NCBI RefSeq assembly: GCF_002917925.1 | Contig: NZ_PPFE01000004.1 | Span: forward strand, 186,001-250,000 | Source: Roseovarius confluentis | GTDB lineage: Bacteria; Pseudomonadota; Alphaproteobacteria; Rhodobacterales; Rhodobacteraceae | DNA length: 64,000 bases | Reading direction: 5' to 3' | In this document: positions 42,059 to 51,655 of the stretch, one piece after another | How the letters are laid out: every line of letters begins with the position of its first letter | How positions within the stretch are numbered: position 1 is the first letter of the stretch | The notes under the pieces: generated by a model | Seen by the model: the letters and a program-made list of their open reading frames with translations, nothing else | Told to the model about the DNA's origin: nothing | Database searches by the model: none | Program-made: the position numbers and the translations under genes

Positions 42059-45000
42059 CGGCGAAAGGCGTGGCGCAGGGCCACGGCGGTATAGAGCAGA
42101 ACCACGATCATAAGGGTTCCCGCGATGAAGAGCACCAGTGCTTTCGGCATCGGGGATCCAAAGGCCAGCGCGGCGATCGGTCCGGGCAGGCTGCCGGTCA
42201 GTGCCGCAAAACCCAGCGTGGCGGCGAAGAGCGCCGCGATGGCCACCCCGCCCACCAGCATGATACCGCGCAATTCCCCGGGTTTTGAGCGCAGGGCGCG
42301 GCGCAGGGAGGCGGTCTGTCGCGCGACGTCGGACTGGATGGCAATGATCGCGGGTACCAGCAGCAGGACGAGGACCATGCCGAAGGCCAGGCCGTAGACC
42401 AGCGTTATGACCGTGGGTTTGATGAACTGCGCCTGTGTGGATTGCTCGAACAGAAGCGGGGTGAGGCCAAGCACCGTGGTAAGCGTCGTCAGCATGACGG
42501 GGCGCAACCGGTCGACGGCGCCTTCGATGATTGCGGGGACGATGCCGCGCTCCTTGGCGTAATCGTCGATGGTTGTCACTAGCACGATCGAGTCATTGAT
42601 GATGATGCCGGTCATGCCCAAGAGCCCCACGACCGTGAACATCGACAGCGGCACCTCCCAAAAGGCGTGCCCGTATATCGTGCCGACAAGACCGAAGGGG
42701 ATGATCGACATCACCACGATGGGCCGCGTCCAGCTGGCGAAAACCCAGGCGAGGACGAGGTAGATCCCGGTCAGCGTCAGGATCAGGCCGAGGCGGGCGT
42801 CGTTAAGAAACTCGCTTTCCTGTTCGGCGAGGCCGCCAAGCTGCCATTCGACCTGGTGGACGCTGGCAATGCGGGGCAGGATCTCGGTCTCGAGAGCGGT
42901 GCTGATCTCGGCGGCGCGGGCGGGGTCATCTTCGGAAATGTCGCCGGTGACATTGATGTGGCGGATGCCGTTCTCGCGCCGGATTGTGGAGAAGCCCACG
43001 CGCTCGGTCACGCTGACGATATCCGCCAGTGGCACGTAGGCGCCGGTGGGCGCGCGGATCTGCATGCGTTCGAGGAAGTCGGCGGTGAGCTCGGATTCCG
43101 GCACCTCGACGCGGATTTCGGCGCTGCGGGCGCTGTCGGGATAGGTCGCGGCCTCGATCCCGTTGAGGCGGTTGCGCAGGACGCTGCCCATGCCGTCGAT
43201 GGTGAAGCCCAGCGCCTGGCCCTGCGGCGTGAGTTCGAGGATCAATTCCTGCTTGTCATAGGCCAAGTTGTCTTCGACCGCCGATACCTCGGGGTAGTCG
43301 AGCAGCGCGGATTTGAGCGCTTCGGAGGCGTCTTTCAGCGTCTCGGCACTGGCGCCGTAGAATTCGACGTCGAGCGCGTCGCCGCCGGGGCCCGAGCGCC
43401 AGCCGCGAAAGCTGAGTTCCTCGGTCAGGGGGTGGCGGGTGACGGCGTCCTGCAACTCGGCCACGAAGGCGAAGGAGGAATAGGGGCGCAGGTCGGGGTC
43501 GATCAGTTCGATGGATATGCCGCCCAGCTGGTCGGGTTCCTTGGTGTCGGCACCGGCAAGGCCGCCGCCGGAATTGCCGCCGATCTGGGCGATGGCGAAC
43601 TTGATGGGGTTGGCGCCGTAGCGGTCCTCGTAGTCGGCGCCGAGGTCTTCGACGGCGGTCTGGATCTGGCGCATCATGGCCAGTGTGTCCTCGCGCGTGG
43701 CGCCGGGGGCCATCGAGAAGTTGCCGGTCACGCTGCCGCGTTCGGGGGCGTTGAAGAAGCGCCATTGCACGTCGCCCTTGATGAAGAGCGCGGCCTGCGA
43801 AGCCAGGAGCACGATGATCCCCGCAAGCACCGGGTAGCGGGCGCGGATGACCAGCGCCATGAACGGGCGGAAGGCACGTTCGCGCAGCCAGACGAAGCCG
43901 CGGTTCACAGTGCGCGAGGGCCAGTCGTACCAGCGCTCCTTGCCCGCATGGGTGAGCGCATGGGACATGTGATGCGGCAGGATCAGGAAGCATTCCACCA
44001 GCGAGGCCGTCAGGACGACGATCACGGTAAAGGGGATGTCGATGATGAGGTCGCCGAAGCGCCCGCCGATGGCGACCAGACCGAAGAAGGCAATGAGCGT
44101 GGTCAGGGTGGCGGAGAAAACGGGCAGGGCCATGCGCTGGGCGGCGCGTTCGGCGGCTTGTACGGGGTTTTCGCGATATTTGCGTACACGGGCGTCGGCA
44201 TGTTCGCCCACCACGATGGCATCGTCCACCACGATGCCGAGCGTGATGATGAGCGCGAAGAGCGAGATCATGTTGATGGTCAGCCCCGCCGCGTACATCA
44301 GCGCGATCGCTGCCAGCATTGCGACGGGAATGCCCGCGGCGACCCAGAAGGCGGTGCGAGCGTTGAGGAACAGGAACAGCAGCGACACCACTAACAGGAG
44401 GCCGGTCAGGCCATTGTCCATGAGCATGTCGAGTCGGCCGGAGATGGCGTCGGAGCGTGTGTTTATGAGCGTCAGTTCCGTGCCTTCGGGCAGGGTGGCT
44501 TCCATCCGGGCGGCGATCTCTTCGACCTGTGCCTGGATGGCGAGTGCGTCGCCATTGGCGGAGCGGTCGACGCGGATCTGAAGGGCTGGGTTTTCGCCGA
44601 CGAAATACTGGCGTTCGCGGTCGATGCCTTCGACCCGCACATTGGCCACGTCGCCGATGGTAAGCTTGGAGCCGTCGGGGTTGGAGCGCAGGATCAGCGC
44701 CTCGATCTGGTCGGTGTCGCGTTTCTCGGTGCCGATGCGGACGCGTGTGGCGCCGCCGGTCACGTCGCCGGCCGGGTCGGTGTCGGCCTCGGCGGCGATC
44801 ACGGCGGCAATCTCGGCCATGGTGATGTCATAGGCGATGAGGTTCGTCGTGGGCACCTCGACGATAGTGTGCGGCGCGGCGACGCCCTGAAGCGTGGTGC
44901 GGGTGACGCCGGCGTCGTAGAGGCGGGTGATCAACTCGTCGGCGAACTGCCCGAGCTGGGGCGTGGCGACGGGGCCGGTCAGGACGATATCGGTGACACG

Positions 45001-45429
45001 GTCGCGCCATGCGCCGCGGGTGACGCGCGGCTCCTCCGCCTCTTCGGGCAGGTCGGTGATGCTGTCGACGGCGGCCGAGACGTCATCGGCGGCGCGGCCC
45101 ATGTCCCAGCCCGGCTCGAATTCAAGCTGGATGCTGGCGGTGTTTTCGCGGGAAGTGGCCTGAGAGGTTTCCACGCCCTCGACGGCCAGAAGCGCGGGTT
45201 CGAGCACCTGAACGATGCCCGCGTCGATATCCTCGGCGCTGGCGCCGTCCCAGAGAACCGAGACGCTGACCTCGTCCACGACGACATCGGGGAAGAACTG
45301 TGCCTGCATCCGGGGCGCGGCGGCGAGGCCGAGGACCACGAGAACGACAAGCAGCAGGTTCGCCGCGGTGGGGTGGCGGGTGAAATAGGACAGCATGCCG
45401 CCGGCGCTCTCGGGCAGATCGCGGACCAT
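42037..45429 (-). CDS. RND efflux permease (AcrB/HAE-1 family)
   Basis: An 1,130-residue inner-membrane proton antiporter. It begins with the RND entry helix (FTRHPTAANLLLVVLVVLGL, then FPDVVVDEV). The central TM region has IITLGIVVDDAIVVGEHADARVR with the paired acidic residues needed for proton relay, and a second copy GMTGIIINDSIVLVTTIDDYAKE in the C-terminal half. Long periplasmic loops carry substrate in the pore domain. It works with the adaptor encoded upstream (gap of 3 bases) and an outer-membrane channel encoded elsewhere. Substrate unknown. Confidence 0.92.
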   Translation of the reverse strand: MVRDLPESAGGMLSYFTRHPTAANLLLVVLVVLGLAAAPRMQAQFFPDVVVDEVSVSVLWDGASAEDIDAGIVQVLEPALLAVEGVETSQATSRENTASIQLEFEPGWDMGRAADDVSAAVDSITDLPEEAEEPRVTRGAWRDRVTDIVLTGPVATPQLGQFADELITRLYDAGVTRTTLQGVAAPHTIVEVPTTNLIAYDITMAEIAAVIAAEADTDPAGDVTGGATRVRIGTEKRDTDQIEALILRSNPDGSKLTIGDVANVRVEGIDRERQYFVGENPALQIRVDRSANGDALAIQAQVEEIAARMEATLPEGTELTLINTRSDAISGRLDMLMDNGLTGLLLVVSLLFLFLNARTAFWVAAGIPVAMLAAIALMYAAGLTINMISLFALIITLGIVVDDAIVVGEHADARVRKYRENPVQAAERAAQRMALPVFSATLTTLIAFFGLVAIGGRFGDLIIDIPFTVIVVLTASLVECFLILPHHMSHALTHAGKERWYDWPSRTVNRGFVWLRERAFRPFMALVIRARYPVLAGIIVLLASQAALFIKGDVQWRFFNAPERGSVTGNFSMAPGATREDTLAMMRQIQTAVEDLGADYEDRYGANPIKFAIAQIGGNSGGGLAGADTKEPDQLGGISIELIDPDLRPYSSFAFVAELQDAVTRHPLTEELSFRGWRSGPGGDALDVEFYGASAETLKDASEALKSALLDYPEVSAVEDNLAYDKQELILELTPQGQALGFTIDGMGSVLRNRLNGIEAATYPDSARSAEIRVEVPESELTADFLERMQIRAPTGAYVPLADIVSVTERVGFSTIRRENGIRHINVTGDISEDDPARAAEISTALETEILPRIASVHQVEWQLGGLAEQESEFLNDARLGLILTLTGIYLVLAWVFASWTRPIVVMSIIPFGLVGTIYGHAFWEVPLSMFTVVGLLGMTGIIINDSIVLVTTIDDYAKERGIVPAIIEGAVDRLRPVMLTTLTTVLGLTPLLFEQSTQAQFIKPTVITLVYGLAFGMVLVLLLVPAIIAIQSDVARQTASLRRALRSKPGELRGIMLVGGVAIAALFAATLGFAALTGSLPGPIAALAFGSPMPKALVLFIAGTLMIVVLLYTAVALRHAFRRQPAEQP

Positions 45430-45432
45430 GGG

Positions 45433-46887
45433 TTAGCTGCCCATGCGGCGTTCGAGCCGCTCCACGGTCCGTGCCGGCACTTCCGGCTGCTCGAGTTGAC
45501 CCAGAAGGCGGGTCTTCATGGCGGCGGGAATGTCGGGGCTGTCCTCGACAAACTGGCGCAGCCGGGCGCGGCGGTCCTCGCTGAGTTCCAGCATCTGGGC
45601 GGTATCGTCGGACTGGCGCGCGTTGCCCAGCGGGCGCACCTTGAGGCCGGGGCCGAGAAGCGGGCTGCGTTCGGTCACGATGTCCAATCCGTCGAGGTCA
45701 TCGCCGGATACGAGGATGTCATTGCCCTGTCGGCGGACCAGCGTGACGGGGACGGCGCGCAGGCGCTCCTCGGCAGTCAGGGCCAGCACGGTGCCGTCCG
45801 AGCCGAGCGCCGTGGCGGGCAGGCGGACGACATTGTCGAGGGGCGGCTCCTCGATCAGGACCGAGACGAAGTCGCGGGGCTTGAGGCCCTGGGGGTCGTC
45901 GATGCGGGCATAGACAAGACGCCCGGTCTGGCCTTCCTCGACCCCGGCGCTGTCGCGGGTGATGCGGCCGGTGGTTTCCATTTCCAGACCGAAGACGTCG
46001 AGACGGATGCGGACGGGCGCGAGGATCAGGTCGCCGTTTTCATCCAGCAGGCGGCGGTGCTGGGCGGTAGAGACGCGGAAGGCCACGTCGAGTGCGGAGG
46101 TGTCGATGAGATCGGCCAGTTTCTCGTTGGCGGAAACGAGCCGACCTTCGACCACGCTGACGCCTTGTAACGTGCCGGTGAAAGGGGCGGTGATGGTGGT
46201 CTCGTCCAATGCCTTCTGCGCCTCGGCGAGCGCGATGCGGCTGCGCGATAGACGGGTCTGTGCCTGGTCGACACGGGCCTCGGCGGTGGCTTCTGCCTGG
46301 CGTCGGGTCAGGACGGCCTGTTCGGCGCTGGCCGCGTCGAGTTTGGCGAGTTCGACTGCGGCGGCGGTGCCAACGCCGCGCTCTTCGAGGTCAAGCTGGC
46401 GGTCGAGGGCCCTTTTGCGCAGTTCGGCCTGCGACTGCGCCGCGGCAAGCTCGTCGCGGGCAAGGTTGAGGCCGCGCTCGGCCTCGCGCACCTCGGCCTC
46501 GGCATCAGTCAAGTCGGCGCGGGCGAGGTCCAGCGCGAATTGTGCGTCCGAAGGGTCGATCCGGGCCAGAACCTGCCCGTCGCGGACGCGGCCGCCATCC
46601 TCGAACAGCGCGGTCAACTCGGTCACGCGGCCCGGCGCATCGGAGCGGATTTCGAGCGTCCGGCGGCTTTCGACCTCGCCATAGGCGGTCAGGACGGGCG
46701 TCTGGGTGCCCGGCTCGGCGGTCACGGTGTTGACGGCGAAGACACGCTCGCGCCGCTCGGGCGCTTGGGTTTCGGCGCTCATGCGTTCCTGCACAGCGGA
46801 AAAGACGATCTGACCGGCATAGGCGAACAGGCCCACTGTCAGGGACAGCAGGAACAGTCCGGTCAGGCTGTGGCGCAGGAACCGCAT
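45433..46887 (-). CDS. RND efflux periplasmic adaptor (membrane fusion protein)
   Basis: A 484-residue adaptor with an N-terminal membrane anchor (about residues 10-32), a first lipoyl half (RSDAPGRVTELTALFEDGGRVRDGQ), a long coiled-coil hairpin (about 120-240) and the second lipoyl half (TTITAPFTGTLQGVSVVEGRLV). The C-terminal 60 residues add an acidic helical tail (LELSEDRRARLRQF) not needed by the core fold. It is the first gene of the leftward efflux pair. Confidence 0.9.
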   Translation of the reverse strand: MRFLRHSLTGLFLLSLTVGLFAYAGQIVFSAVQERMSAETQAPERRERVFAVNTVTAEPGTQTPVLTAYGEVESRRTLEIRSDAPGRVTELTALFEDGGRVRDGQVLARIDPSDAQFALDLARADLTDAEAEVREAERGLNLARDELAAAQSQAELRKRALDRQLDLEERGVGTAAAVELAKLDAASAEQAVLTRRQAEATAEARVDQAQTRLSRSRIALAEAQKALDETTITAPFTGTLQGVSVVEGRLVSANEKLADLIDTSALDVAFRVSTAQHRRLLDENGDLILAPVRIRLDVFGLEMETTGRITRDSAGVEEGQTGRLVYARIDDPQGLKPRDFVSVLIEEPPLDNVVRLPATALGSDGTVLALTAEERLRAVPVTLVRRQGNDILVSGDDLDGLDIVTERSPLLGPGLKVRPLGNARQSDDTAQMLELSEDRRARLRQFVEDSPDIPAAMKTRLLGQLEQPEVPARTVERLERRMGS

Positions 46888-46983
46888 TCAGATCAACCTT
46901 TTAAGCCACTTGGCGCGGGGCAGTCATACCATATAGATAGACGCTCGCGGCAAGGTTTCATGGGGCTGATACGCGGCCAAAGG

Positions 46984-47526
46984 TCACTTCCGTCGCAAAT
47001 GTTCGTCCAGACGCGGCATTATTTCGACGAAATTGCAGGGGCTGTGGCGGTAATCGAACTGGTAGGCCAGGATTTCGTCCCACGCATCCTTGCAGGCGCC
47101 GGGGCTGCCTGGCAGGGCGAAAAGATAGGTGCCGTTCGCCACGCCCCCCGTCGCGCGGGATTGCACGGCGGAGGTACCGATCTTTTTCATCGAAACTATG
47201 GTGAAGACCGTGCCGAACGCGTCGATTTCCTTTTCGTAGACATCCCTGTGCGCCTCGACCGTGACGTCGCGGCCCGTAAGGCCGGTGCCGCCGGTGGAAA
47301 GGACAACGTCGATTTCGGGGCTGGCGATCCATTCGCGCAGTTGCTCGGTAATCTGGTCGCGCTCGTCGCGGACGACCATGCGGTCGGAGAGGACGTGGCC
47401 GGCGGCCTCGATGCGTTCGACCAACACGGCACCGGAGCGGTCCTGGCTGAGGTCGCGGCTGTCGGAGACGGTCAGGACGGCGATGCGGACCGGGATGAAG
47501 TCCTTGGTTTCGTCGATGCGGCTCAT
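46984..47526 (-). CDS. moaB: Molybdenum cofactor biosynthesis protein B
   Basis: A 180-residue MoaB/MogA-type protein. The nucleotide/molybdopterin loop STGGTGLTGRDVT, the AVLTVSDSRDLSQDRSG strand and the ALPGSPGACKDAWDEIL motif are all complete. It adenylylates molybdopterin or supports that step. It ends just before the RND adaptor gene region and is eight bases downstream of a LysE-type exporter gene. Confidence 0.9.
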   Translation of the reverse strand: MSRIDETKDFIPVRIAVLTVSDSRDLSQDRSGAVLVERIEAAGHVLSDRMVVRDERDQITEQLREWIASPEIDVVLSTGGTGLTGRDVTVEAHRDVYEKEIDAFGTVFTIVSMKKIGTSAVQSRATGGVANGTYLFALPGSPGACKDAWDEILAYQFDYRHSPCNFVEIMPRLDEHLRRK

Positions 47527-47533
47527 GTTCGGG

Positions 47534-48154
47534 TCAGGTCCTTTCGATCAGGGCGAGGCGCAGGGCGAGGCCGGTGAAGATGGCGGCGCAGACATAGCCG
47601 ATGCCGCGGGCAAAGCCGGGCGAGCGGGCCATGCGGCGGCCAAGGCCGCCTGCGAATATGCCGACGGCGGCATTGACGATGAAACCGCCCGCCGCGATTA
47701 TCGCGCCGAAGACCAGGAACTGGGCCACGATGCTGCCTTGGGAGGGGTCGATAAACTGCGGCAGGAAAGCCAGCACGAAGAGGATCACCTTCGGGTTTGT
47801 CAGGTTCACGATCATTCCATCGCGGAAGGCGCGGGAGGGTTTGATTTCTGGCGTCTCGCCGGTCTGTAGTGGGTGGCGCAAGGCCTGCCACGCGAGCCAC
47901 AGCAGGTAGGCAATGCCGGCCCAGCGGATCACGTCGAAGAGCCACGGCAAGGTGGCGATCGCTGCGCCGAGGCCAAGGCCGGCCAGCGTGACATGCACCA
48001 TGCCGCCGAGAACGATCCCGGCGCTGGCGGCCACGGCAGGACGCGGGCCACCGCGCAGGCCCTGGCCCAGGCAGAACATCATGTCCGCCCCGGGCGTGAG
48101 GTTGAGCGCGACAGCGGCGGGGATGAAGGCCAGCAGGGTGAGCGGGTCGATCAT
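47534..48154 (-). CDS. LysE-family amino-acid/metabolite exporter
   Basis: A 206-residue inner-membrane exporter. The start at ATG 48154 overlaps the preceding stop (TGATG). There are six hydrophobic segments and the LysE/RhtB signatures NLTPGADMMFCLGQGLRGG and NLTNPKVILFVLAFLPQF. The substrate (amino acid, homoserine lactone or similar) is not determined. The longer open frame up to 48862 is antisense-like and rejected. Confidence 0.88.
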   Translation of the reverse strand: MIDPLTLLAFIPAAVALNLTPGADMMFCLGQGLRGGPRPAVAASAGIVLGGMVHVTLAGLGLGAAIATLPWLFDVIRWAGIAYLLWLAWQALRHPLQTGETPEIKPSRAFRDGMIVNLTNPKVILFVLAFLPQFIDPSQGSIVAQFLVFGAIIAAGGFIVNAAVGIFAGGLGRRMARSPGFARGIGYVCAAIFTGLALRLALIERT

Positions 48155-48747
48155 CAGAGCTCGAACCAGTTGGGTCGGGGGCCGAGATTGACCACCTGCG
48201 TCGCCCCGATGCGGCCGGTCACACCCCAGCTGTCGTGGATATGGCCGCAGAGGGCCAGTTTGGGCTGAATGCGCTCGATCGCGTCGCGGATGGCGGTGGA
48301 GCCCACGGACATGTCCAGCGAGGTAAGATCGGCGACGCCCTTGGGCGGGGAATGCAAGACAAGGATATCGGCGGTCTCGCATGAGGCGAGCAGCGTCGCG
48401 GCCTCTTCGTTGGACAGGTCGCAGGACCAGTCGCCGAAGGGCGTGACCGGCACGCCGTAGCCGAGACCGAAGAGGGAGAGGTCGCCTTGGCTGGTGCCGG
48501 TACCATGCAGTACGGTCATATTCGGCAGGGCCGCCGAGGTGAGTTCCTGATAGCTTTCGGCGTTGCCGGGGACGGCGACAATGGGAGCCGTGATGCCCGA
48601 TAGCATCTCCATCGCCTCGTCCAGCCCGGCGCGGTGGTTGCAGAAATCGCCCGCGCCGATGACGAGGTCGGCCTCGGCGCTGGCGGCGACAAGGTCGGCG
48701 GCGCGGGCGCGAGCGAGGTGCAGGTCGGAAAAGGCGAGGATCTTCAT
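48154..48747 (-). CDS. Calcineurin-like metallophosphoesterase
   Basis: A 197-residue protein starting MKILAFSDLHLA. The full set of metallophosphoesterase motifs is present: SDLH (D and H metal ligands), GDFCNH, GNAES, HSPP and GHIHDS. Expected to hydrolyse phosphomono- or diesters, substrate unknown. Its ATG (48747) overlaps the stop of the uracil-DNA glycosylase gene upstream and its stop overlaps the LysE start, so the three genes are co-translated. Confidence 0.88.
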   Translation of the reverse strand: MKILAFSDLHLARARAADLVAASAEADLVIGAGDFCNHRAGLDEAMEMLSGITAPIVAVPGNAESYQELTSAALPNMTVLHGTGTSQGDLSLFGLGYGVPVTPFGDWSCDLSNEEAATLLASCETADILVLHSPPKGVADLTSLDMSVGSTAIRDAIERIQPKLALCGHIHDSWGVTGRIGATQVVNLGPRPNWFEL

Positions 48748-49526
48748 GTCTGTCCTTCGAGGCGGGCCTGGAGGTCGAGCAGGTCGGCCCAGGCAGCGCG
48801 TTTTTCGTGTGGTTTGCGCAGCAGGTAGGCGGGATGGAACATCGGGAGGGCGGGCTTGCCAAACGCTTGCGTCCACTGGCCGCGCAGGCGGGTGATGCCG
48901 CGTTTGCCGAGTGCGGCCTGGCAGCTGATATTGCCCATGAGCACGATCACCTCGGGGTCGGCCAGTTGTACGTGACGTTCCACGAAGGGCAGCATCATGG
49001 CGATTTCCTGCGGGTTCGGGTCGCGGTTCTGCGGCGGGCGCCAGGGCAGGATGTTGGTGATATAGGCGCCGGTGTCGGCGTCGTCGTTGCCGCGCGCGTG
49101 TCCGATGGCGGCGAGCATCCTGTCGAGCAGTTGCCCGGCGCGGCCGACGAAGGGTTTGCCCTGCTGGTCCTCGTCACGTCCCGGCGCCTCGCCGATGATC
49201 ATCAGGCGAGCGGAGGGGTGGCCGTCGGAGAACACCAGATTGCGCGCGCCGCGTTTCAGGTCGCAATGCTCGAACGCGGCGAGGGCGGATCTGAGCGCGT
49301 CGAGAGAGCCTGCATCGGCGGCGGCGAACCCGGCCTCGGCGGCGGTGTCGACCTCGGGGGGCTTGGCCGGGATGGGGGGCGCGGACTCCGGTTTCCTGGC
49401 CGGTGTCAGCTTTTCGGGTACTTCGTAGCGGTTTACGGGCGTGTCGCCGATCGCCTCGGTCGCGCCGAGGTCGATCTGCCAGTCGAGCATGGCAAGGGCG
49501 GTGTGCGAATCCAAGGGGGCGGTCAT
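48744..49526 (-). CDS. Family-4-like uracil-DNA glycosylase without the usual cluster cysteines
   Basis: A 260-residue protein with a Pro/Ala-rich N-terminal 75 residues and then the family 4/5 UDG core: IIGEAPGRDEDQQGKPFVGRAGQLLD, ITNILPWRPPQNRDP, MGNISCQAALGKRGITRLRGQW and FHPAYLLR. The canonical iron-sulphur ligands are missing: the first pair is reduced to one Cys (FEHCDLKR), the next is Trp (LPWRPP) and the following Cys is replaced in EIAMMLPF. It should remove uracil from DNA but may lack the 4Fe-4S cluster. It is coupled to the phosphoesterase gene by ATGA. Confidence 0.85.
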   Translation of the reverse strand: MTAPLDSHTALAMLDWQIDLGATEAIGDTPVNRYEVPEKLTPARKPESAPPIPAKPPEVDTAAEAGFAAADAGSLDALRSALAAFEHCDLKRGARNLVFSDGHPSARLMIIGEAPGRDEDQQGKPFVGRAGQLLDRMLAAIGHARGNDDADTGAYITNILPWRPPQNRDPNPQEIAMMLPFVERHVQLADPEVIVLMGNISCQAALGKRGITRLRGQWTQAFGKPALPMFHPAYLLRKPHEKRAAWADLLDLQARLEGQT

Positions 49527-49620
49527 GGGGCGGAAGATAGCGGCTGTGGCGGGGCGGGGGAAGACGGGTTGCTTATCGGGCGGGATGGCCTCTCGCGCTG
49601 TGGGGCGCGGACTGTGGAAT

Positions 49621-49639
49621 GGTGGGGTGGAACCCCACC
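49621..49639. repeat. REP-like palindrome upstream of pyrB
   Basis: GGTGGGGT (49621-49628), loop GGA, ACCCCACC (49632-49639): a perfect 8-bp stem. Palindromes of the GTGGGGTGGAACCCCAC type occur repeatedly in roseobacter intergenic regions, so this may be a dispersed element. It lies in the 178-base gap between the divergent glycosylase and pyrB genes. Confidence 0.6.
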
Positions 49640-49704
49640 CTACGCTTGCCCCGAGCGCCCGGCTTTCCTATAAGCGCGCAGGCAGTTGACGTCGGAGCGG
49701 TGGC

Positions 49705-50655
49705 ATGACTTTTCAACACGCGCATCTTCTGGGGATCGAGCCACTGGCGCAGTCGGACATCTCTACCCTGCTTGATTTGTCGGACCAGTACGTGGACCTC
49801 AATCGTCGCGACCAGAAGCATGCCGATGCGCTGGCGGGGCTGACGCAGATCAACATGTTTTTCGAAAACTCGACCCGGACGCAGGCCAGTTTCGAGCTGG
49901 CGGGCAAGCGGCTGGGGGCGGATGTGATGAACATGGCGATGCAGGCATCGTCGATCAAAAAAGGCGAGACGTTGATCGACACGGCGATGACGCTGAACGC
50001 CATGCATCCCGACCTACTGGTGGTGCGGCATCCGCAATCGGGGGCGGTGGATCTGCTGGCGCAGAAAGTGAATTGCGCCGTTTTGAACGCGGGTGACGGG
50101 CGGCACGAGCATCCCACCCAGGCGCTCTTGGACGCGCTGACAATCCGGCGGGCGAAAGGCCGGCTGCACCGGTTGAGCATCGCGATCTGCGGGGATATCG
50201 CGCACAGCCGTGTGGCGCGGTCGAATATCATCCTTCTGGGCAAGATGGAGAACCGGGTGCGACTGGTGGGGCCGCCCACGCTGATGCCGGCGGGAATTGC
50301 CGAATTCGGTGTAGAGGTGTTCGAGGACATGCGCGAAGGGCTGAAGGATGTGGACGTGGTGATGATGCTGCGCCTGCAACGGGAGCGGATGGATGGCGGC
50401 TTCATCCCCAGCGAGCGGGAATATTACCACCGCTATGGCCTGGACGCCGAAAAGCTGCGCCATGCCAAGGCGGATGCCATTGTCATGCATCCCGGCCCGA
50501 TGAACCGGGGCGTGGAGATCGACGGAGAGATCGCCGATGACATCAACCGCAGCGTGATCCAGGAACAGGTCGAGATGGGCGTGGCCGTGCGCATGGCGGC
50601 CATGGACCTGCTGGCACGAAACCTGCGGGCAAGGCCCAAGGAGGTGATGGCATGA
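49705..50655 (+). CDS. pyrB: Aspartate carbamoyltransferase catalytic subunit
   Basis: A 316-residue carbamoyltransferase of normal length. The carbamoyl-phosphate loop is FENSTRT (residues 53-59), with the conserved Lys in SSIKKGET, the HPTQ motif in [11 protein letters not shown] and HPGPMNRG near the end. It makes carbamoyl-aspartate, the first committed step of pyrimidine synthesis. The gene overlaps a hypothetical gene by ATGA and is in one cluster with the pyrC-like gene, which probably encodes its assembly partner. Confidence 0.95.
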   Translation: MTFQHAHLLGIEPLAQSDISTLLDLSDQYVDLNRRDQKHADALAGLTQINMFFENSTRTQASFELAGKRLGADVMNMAMQASSIKKGETLIDTAMTLNAMHPDLLVVRHPQSGAVDLLAQKVNCAVLNAGDGRHEHPTQALLDALTIRRAKGRLHRLSIAICGDIAHSRVARSNIILLGKMENRVRLVGPPTLMPAGIAEFGVEVFEDMREGLKDVDVVMMLRLQRERMDGGFIPSEREYYHRYGLDAEKLRHAKADAIVMHPGPMNRGVEIDGEIADDINRSVIQEQVEMGVAVRMAAMDLLARNLRARPKEVMA

Positions 50656-51209
50656 GCGACCGGATCGAAATACGCGAAAGCGAGAGCGGCGTGGTGCGCG
50701 TCTTTGACGTGGACCTGGACCGCGCGGAGGCCGAGACCTTCAACCGGCGCAACGGCAGTTGGCCGTTGCAGGATGCGCTTGGGGCCGAAACGCTGGACCC
50801 GCATCATGTCGACCTGATCCAGGTAGAGGACCTGACTGGCTTTGGCCTGCACCAGTACCTGGAAGAGGGGATGGGCGTTTCCTGGGACGATCTGGAAGAC
50901 GAGCACGTGGTTGTCGAAGGTCTGAAGGGTACGGTGCTGATTGTTGGCTCGCGGGCCTTTGGCGGGCAGGCGCAGGTTTTGACCCCGCGGGCGCCGCTGA
51001 CGCTGGTGGCGACGTTGAACGAAGAGAAGGCGCCGGTGCAGTTCGAACCGCTGCCGAGCGCCGGGGCGCAGGTGGCACCCGCACCGGAGGAGGCCGCCGA
51101 GGCCGAGCCGAAGAAGAAATCGGACGCGGCGATGTCGGGCCGGGTGGCGATGATCGCGCTGCTTGTACTGTTCGTGCTGACGGCTGTCGTGGTGTGGGTG
51201 GCTTCGTGA
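50652..51209 (+). CDS. Conserved hypothetical with C-terminal membrane anchor
   Basis: A 185-residue protein with a soluble N-terminal domain (about residues 1-125), an Ala/Pro/Glu-rich linker and one C-terminal hydrophobic segment ([19 protein letters not shown]). It overlaps pyrB by ATGA and the next gene by GTGA. It has no recognised domain. Its place inside the pyrimidine operon and the following PH-like proteins suggest a membrane-associated group, not an enzyme. Confidence 0.65.
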   Translation: MSDRIEIRESESGVVRVFDVDLDRAEAETFNRRNGSWPLQDALGAETLDPHHVDLIQVEDLTGFGLHQYLEEGMGVSWDDLEDEHVVVEGLKGTVLIVGSRAFGGQAQVLTPRAPLTLVATLNEEKAPVQFEPLPSAGAQVAPAPEEAAEAEPKKKSDAAMSGRVAMIALLVLFVLTAVVVWVAS

Positions 51210-51655
51210 GCGACCCGCGTTCCGTCATGGTGCCGCAGGCGGAACTTGAACCCGGAGAGCGGGTTTTAAAAATTTTTCACCCCGATCACACGGCTTATTG
51301 GCGTGACCATGCCTGGATGGCCGCGGGCGCGATGGCGCTGGGCATGGGCGTGCTTTGGGCCGTCGGCAATCCGCATGTCTGGACGGGTGCCGTGGGCGGG
51401 CTGGCCGCGATCGCGGTACGCGCCGGGTATTTGGCGTCGGACGAGATGAAGGCGCGGTGGGATCTGACCGACCGGCGCGTGCTGGGCCCTTTGGGCAAGC
51501 AGGCGTGGCTGCGGGACATCGCGCAGGTTCGCGTGCTGGGCTCGGCTGTTCAGATCGTCACGGCGGGGGGAGACAAGCACCTGATGAAATACCAGGCCGA
51601 CCGAGATGCCGTGAAGACCCGGATCGAGGCGGCGGTGGCGGAGGCGCGCCCATGA
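51206..51655 (+). CDS. Bacterial PH-like (DUF304-type) membrane protein
   Basis: A 149-residue protein with a GTG start overlapping the preceding stop (GTGA). Two short hydrophobic segments (about residues 33-65) are followed by the PH-like pattern: WDLTDRRVLGPLGKQAWLRDIAQVRVLGSAVQIVTAGGD. The pattern 'LTDRRV' plus a downstream strand series matches bacterial PH domains that bind membranes. The next gene is a paralogue with the same plan. It overlaps that gene by ATGA. Confidence 0.65.
   Translation: MSDPRSVMVPQAELEPGERVLKIFHPDHTAYWRDHAWMAAGAMALGMGVLWAVGNPHVWTGAVGGLAAIAVRAGYLASDEMKARWDLTDRRVLGPLGKQAWLRDIAQVRVLGSAVQIVTAGGDKHLMKYQADRDAVKTRIEAAVAEARP

Noticed and set aside
42667..44394. Rightward 575-codon frame inside the RND permease
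   Set aside because: Antisense of a clear RND gene; Gly/Ala/Val/Asp repetitive composition, no recognisable domain.
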